Below, piece by piece: positions 14,590 through 16,438 of a stretch of 16,438 nt of DNA. The DNA lies in contig JAHHRL010000020.1 in the NCBI GenBank assembly GCA_020025825.1, positions 1 through 16,438 of the forward strand, given 5' to 3'. The notes beneath the pieces were generated by a model. That model saw nothing but the letters and a program-made list of their open reading frames with translations, had not been told where the DNA came from and searched no databases. The translations under genes and the position numbers were made by a program. Every line of letters starts with the position of its first letter. Positions within the stretch are counted from its first letter, which is position 1. Source of the DNA: Faecalibacterium sp. GTDB taxonomy: Bacteria > Bacillota > Clostridia > Oscillospirales > Ruminococcaceae.

Positions 14590-15951
14590 ATGCCTGTTTC
14601 CAATCCAAACAAGACCGTCAGCAATTCTGTGCTGGCCTGCGACGGTCTAACAACTGTAACGCTTAGCTTTGATGCCACACCTGAGTTGAGCGCCAAGCCC
14701 GCTGATATTGTCCTTATTATGGACCGCTCCGGCAGTATGGCGGGAAACAATCTAACTGCTGCTAAAGCTGCGGCAAAAGAGCTCATCAAAACCGTGGCAA
14801 AGGCCAGCGGCAGTGCCGACGGCACAGCTATTCTCAATGGCAGCCGTCTGGGTCTCGTCAGTTTTGCCAATGTTGCTACAGCCGACATGGCGCTGACCGG
14901 TGACGTGGCTGCGCTGAATGCCGCTGTAGACGTTCTGTCCGCCGGGGGCTCTACTAACCACAAGGCAGCCTTTGAGGAGGCTTCCGATATGCTGCTGCCT
15001 TCTCCCTCTTTGCGTCGAATTCTCGTTATGTTTACCGATGGCATGACAACCACAGGCGGCAACCCTGCTCCTGTAGCCGAAAGCATCAAAGCATCCGGTA
15101 TGGAAATCTACTGTATCGGGCTTGCTGCGGACCCTGTACCGCTGAACCTGTGGTCCTCTGACCCTGACAGCATCTATGTTGCTCTTGCGGAAAATACAAG
15201 CCAGTTAGATGCAGCCTTTGCCGCAATAGCCGCCGAAGTGGTTAAGGCCGGTGCTTTGGATATGATGATTCAGGAGGTTCTAAACCCCGATTTCAAAATT
15301 ACTAATGTAAACGTACCCACCTACGGTACTGTAAATGTTCTGAACCCCCATACTCTGGAGTGGAAGGCAGATGCTGTAGGTGCTGCGGGTAATGAAACAG
15401 CAAGCCTCAGCTTTGACGTCATGCACATTGGCGATACCAGCGGCGTCAAGTCTGTAAACCAGTCCGTTATCTATTCGGACCGCCAAGGTGCTGCGCTGAC
15501 CTTCCCAGACCCCAAGGTGCGGGTCACTTGCGGTAACCACGTTATTGTGGAACCCTGCCCCCGACCTGCTGACTTCCAGATGGAGAGCTGCCAGGACGCT
15601 GCCATCATCAATGCCAACGATACGTTTATCAGTGGGCTGGGCCGTATCGTACAGGTCGATGCTTTGATAAAGAACGTCTGCCCCGGAAAGCGAGTAGCTG
15701 TGGCGGTACTCCTGTGGGAGGTAGACAGCCAAGGCGTAGAGTATGCCCGTGGCGTCAAGTCTGTACTGATTCCGGCACTGGGTGGAAAAGTATGTCAGGA
15801 TGTACAGCTCAAGTGCATCAGCTTCGTAGTACCTGAGGCTCTGGATGTAAGCGGCAATACCAACTCTATCTGTAATCCTCGCAAGTTCCGTGTTCGAGTT
15901 CTGGCAAACTACGTGGACACCGATTTTGTCTGCTGCGATGTCCGTGCCTAA
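14590..15951 (+). CDS. von Willebrand factor A domain protein with cysteine-rich C-terminal region, no signal peptide
   Basis: A 453-residue protein. The VWA domain (about 38-220) has a complete metal-ion-dependent adhesion site: DRSGS (Asp45, Ser47, Ser49), Thr122 in GGSTNH, and Asp150 in FTDG. A beta-rich region follows (about 225-312), then a cysteine-rich C-terminal part (about 314-450) with nine of the protein's eleven cysteines, ending in VCC near 447-449. The N-terminus is hydrophilic, with no signal peptide, lipobox or membrane helix. AGGAGGTAACGG directly before the ATG gives a strong start. I recognise similar clostridial proteins only as uncharacterised. Cytosolic metal-dependent scaffolding, or deposition on the spore after mother-cell lysis, would fit the lack of a signal, but neither is shown. 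It appears monocistronic. Confidence 0.88.
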   Translation: MPVSNPNKTVSNSVLACDGLTTVTLSFDATPELSAKPADIVLIMDRSGSMAGNNLTAAKAAAKELIKTVAKASGSADGTAILNGSRLGLVSFANVATADMALTGDVAALNAAVDVLSAGGSTNHKAAFEEASDMLLPSPSLRRILVMFTDGMTTTGGNPAPVAESIKASGMEIYCIGLAADPVPLNLWSSDPDSIYVALAENTSQLDAAFAAIAAEVVKAGALDMMIQEVLNPDFKITNVNVPTYGTVNVLNPHTLEWKADAVGAAGNETASLSFDVMHIGDTSGVKSVNQSVIYSDRQGAALTFPDPKVRVTCGNHVIVEPCPRPADFQMESCQDAAIINANDTFISGLGRIVQVDALIKNVCPGKRVAVAVLLWEVDSQGVEYARGVKSVLIPALGGKVCQDVQLKCISFVVPEALDVSGNTNSICNPRKFRVRVLANYVDTDFVCCDVRA

Positions 15952-16087
15952 GTTGGATTGTCATTTTGCAAAAGCCCTCATACTAAAATACCACTACTGT
16001 AAAGCAAAGCCGCGTTCAGCTACTTATCGCAGTGCAGCCCAAATCTTGCGGAGCCTTTTTATGTAAATAGGTGCAGACATACTTTAT

Positions 16088-16131
16088 ATAACAAAAAGCC
16101 ATCAATCGAAAGAGCGATGGCTTTTTGTTAT
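16088..16131. terminator. bidirectional intrinsic terminator
   Basis: A perfect 16-bp stem (16088-16103 with 16116-16131) with a 12-base loop carries an A5 run in the left arm and a T5 run in the right arm. It can end the VWA gene transcript from the left and the partial minus-strand gene from the right. The 136 bases between the VWA stop and the hairpin contain no recognised element. Confidence 0.8.
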
Positions 16132-16249
16132 GTTTCTGAATTGAAGTGAAAACCATTTATTATTCAGTGAACACTGCCGTGCGGTTTTGAAACAGTCTCC
16201 TTTAGCAGCAGCGCCAAGGGTACAGCGTCATTGAATACACCCGACAAAA

Positions 16250-16438
16250 TCACCGCAAAAAAGGACGCTGCGGCAGTTCATTTTTTACAATTACTGACAC
16301 TAACATTTCTGCAAATCCTTTTGGGTCACGAATCTGATACTGCATATGATTAAATTCGTCAAAAATCGGGAAATTTCCATGTGGGTATGTCTGCATAACA
16401 TTTTTGCGATATTTGAAATGGTCTTCCACACTTCCAAA
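16250..16438 (-). CDS. C-terminal 62 residues of an unrecognised protein, start outside the window
   Basis: The minus strand is open from the window edge to a TGA at 16250-16252. The 62 residues include HFKYRKNVMQTYPHGNFPIF and QYQIRDPKGFAEMLVSVIVK and end QRPFLR. The composition is protein-like, with charged and aromatic residues well mixed and no low complexity. The gene ends about 120 bases before the bidirectional hairpin and converges on the VWA gene. I do not recognise the family. The alternative is a chance open frame, since only 189 bases are visible. Confidence 0.5.
   Translation of the reverse strand, partial: FGSVEDHFKYRKNVMQTYPHGNFPIFDEFNHMQYQIRDPKGFAEMLVSVIVKNELPQRPFLR

Overview
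The window looks like chromosomal DNA of an anaerobic Gram-positive bacterium of the class Clostridia, probably a gut member of the Lachnospiraceae/Oscillospiraceae type. The signs are strong AGGAGG-type ribosome binding sites, consensus sigma-A promoters, intrinsic terminators, an aldo/keto reductase carrying two 4Fe-4S cysteine clusters, and surface proteins in the Firmicutes style. No RNA genes, insertion sequences, CRISPR arrays or phage genes were seen.

Left part (1-2952): a two-gene minus-strand unit encodes an iron-sulfur aldo/keto reductase and then a monoacylglycerol-lipase-like alpha/beta hydrolase. It ends at a hairpin terminator. A small plus-strand DUF4298-type gene follows and converges on the large operon through a shared bidirectional terminator.

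Centre (2915-11285): the main feature is one long minus-strand operon of eight genes that I read as a heme acquisition system. A perfect-consensus promoter (TTGACA, 17 bp, TATAAT) drives, in order: a small membrane-anchored beta-rich protein; two tandemly duplicated secreted NEAT-like proteins; a membrane-anchored protein with two more NEAT-like domains; a Shp-type heme-binding membrane protein; and a heme ABC importer (IsdE/HtsA-like lipoprotein, FecCD permease, ATPase). The order matches the streptococcal shr-shp-htsABC locus. The parts upstream of Shp are unusual. All four NEAT-like domains have Met where the canonical axial Tyr should be, and they are joined to a second beta module not typical of Isd or Shr proteins. 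Heme would be captured by the secreted and anchored NEAT proteins, passed to Shp (Met67/Met150), then to the lipoprotein (Met89/His239), and imported by the ABC transporter.

Control region (11120-11657): two identical copies of a 16-bp inverted repeat (GTTAGC-N4-GCTAAC) lie at the operon promoter, one covering the predicted start site. They are strong candidate operators for the divergently encoded TetR-family regulator (11658-12218). No Fur box was recognised.

Right part (12233-16438): after the regulator's terminator comes an oleate hydratase (fatty-acid double-bond hydratase) with an unusual hydrophobic N-terminal extension and its own terminator. Next is a von Willebrand factor A domain protein without a signal peptide and with a cysteine-rich C-terminal half, then another strong hairpin. 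The last 189 bases hold the C-terminal end of an unrecognised minus-strand gene that runs off the window.
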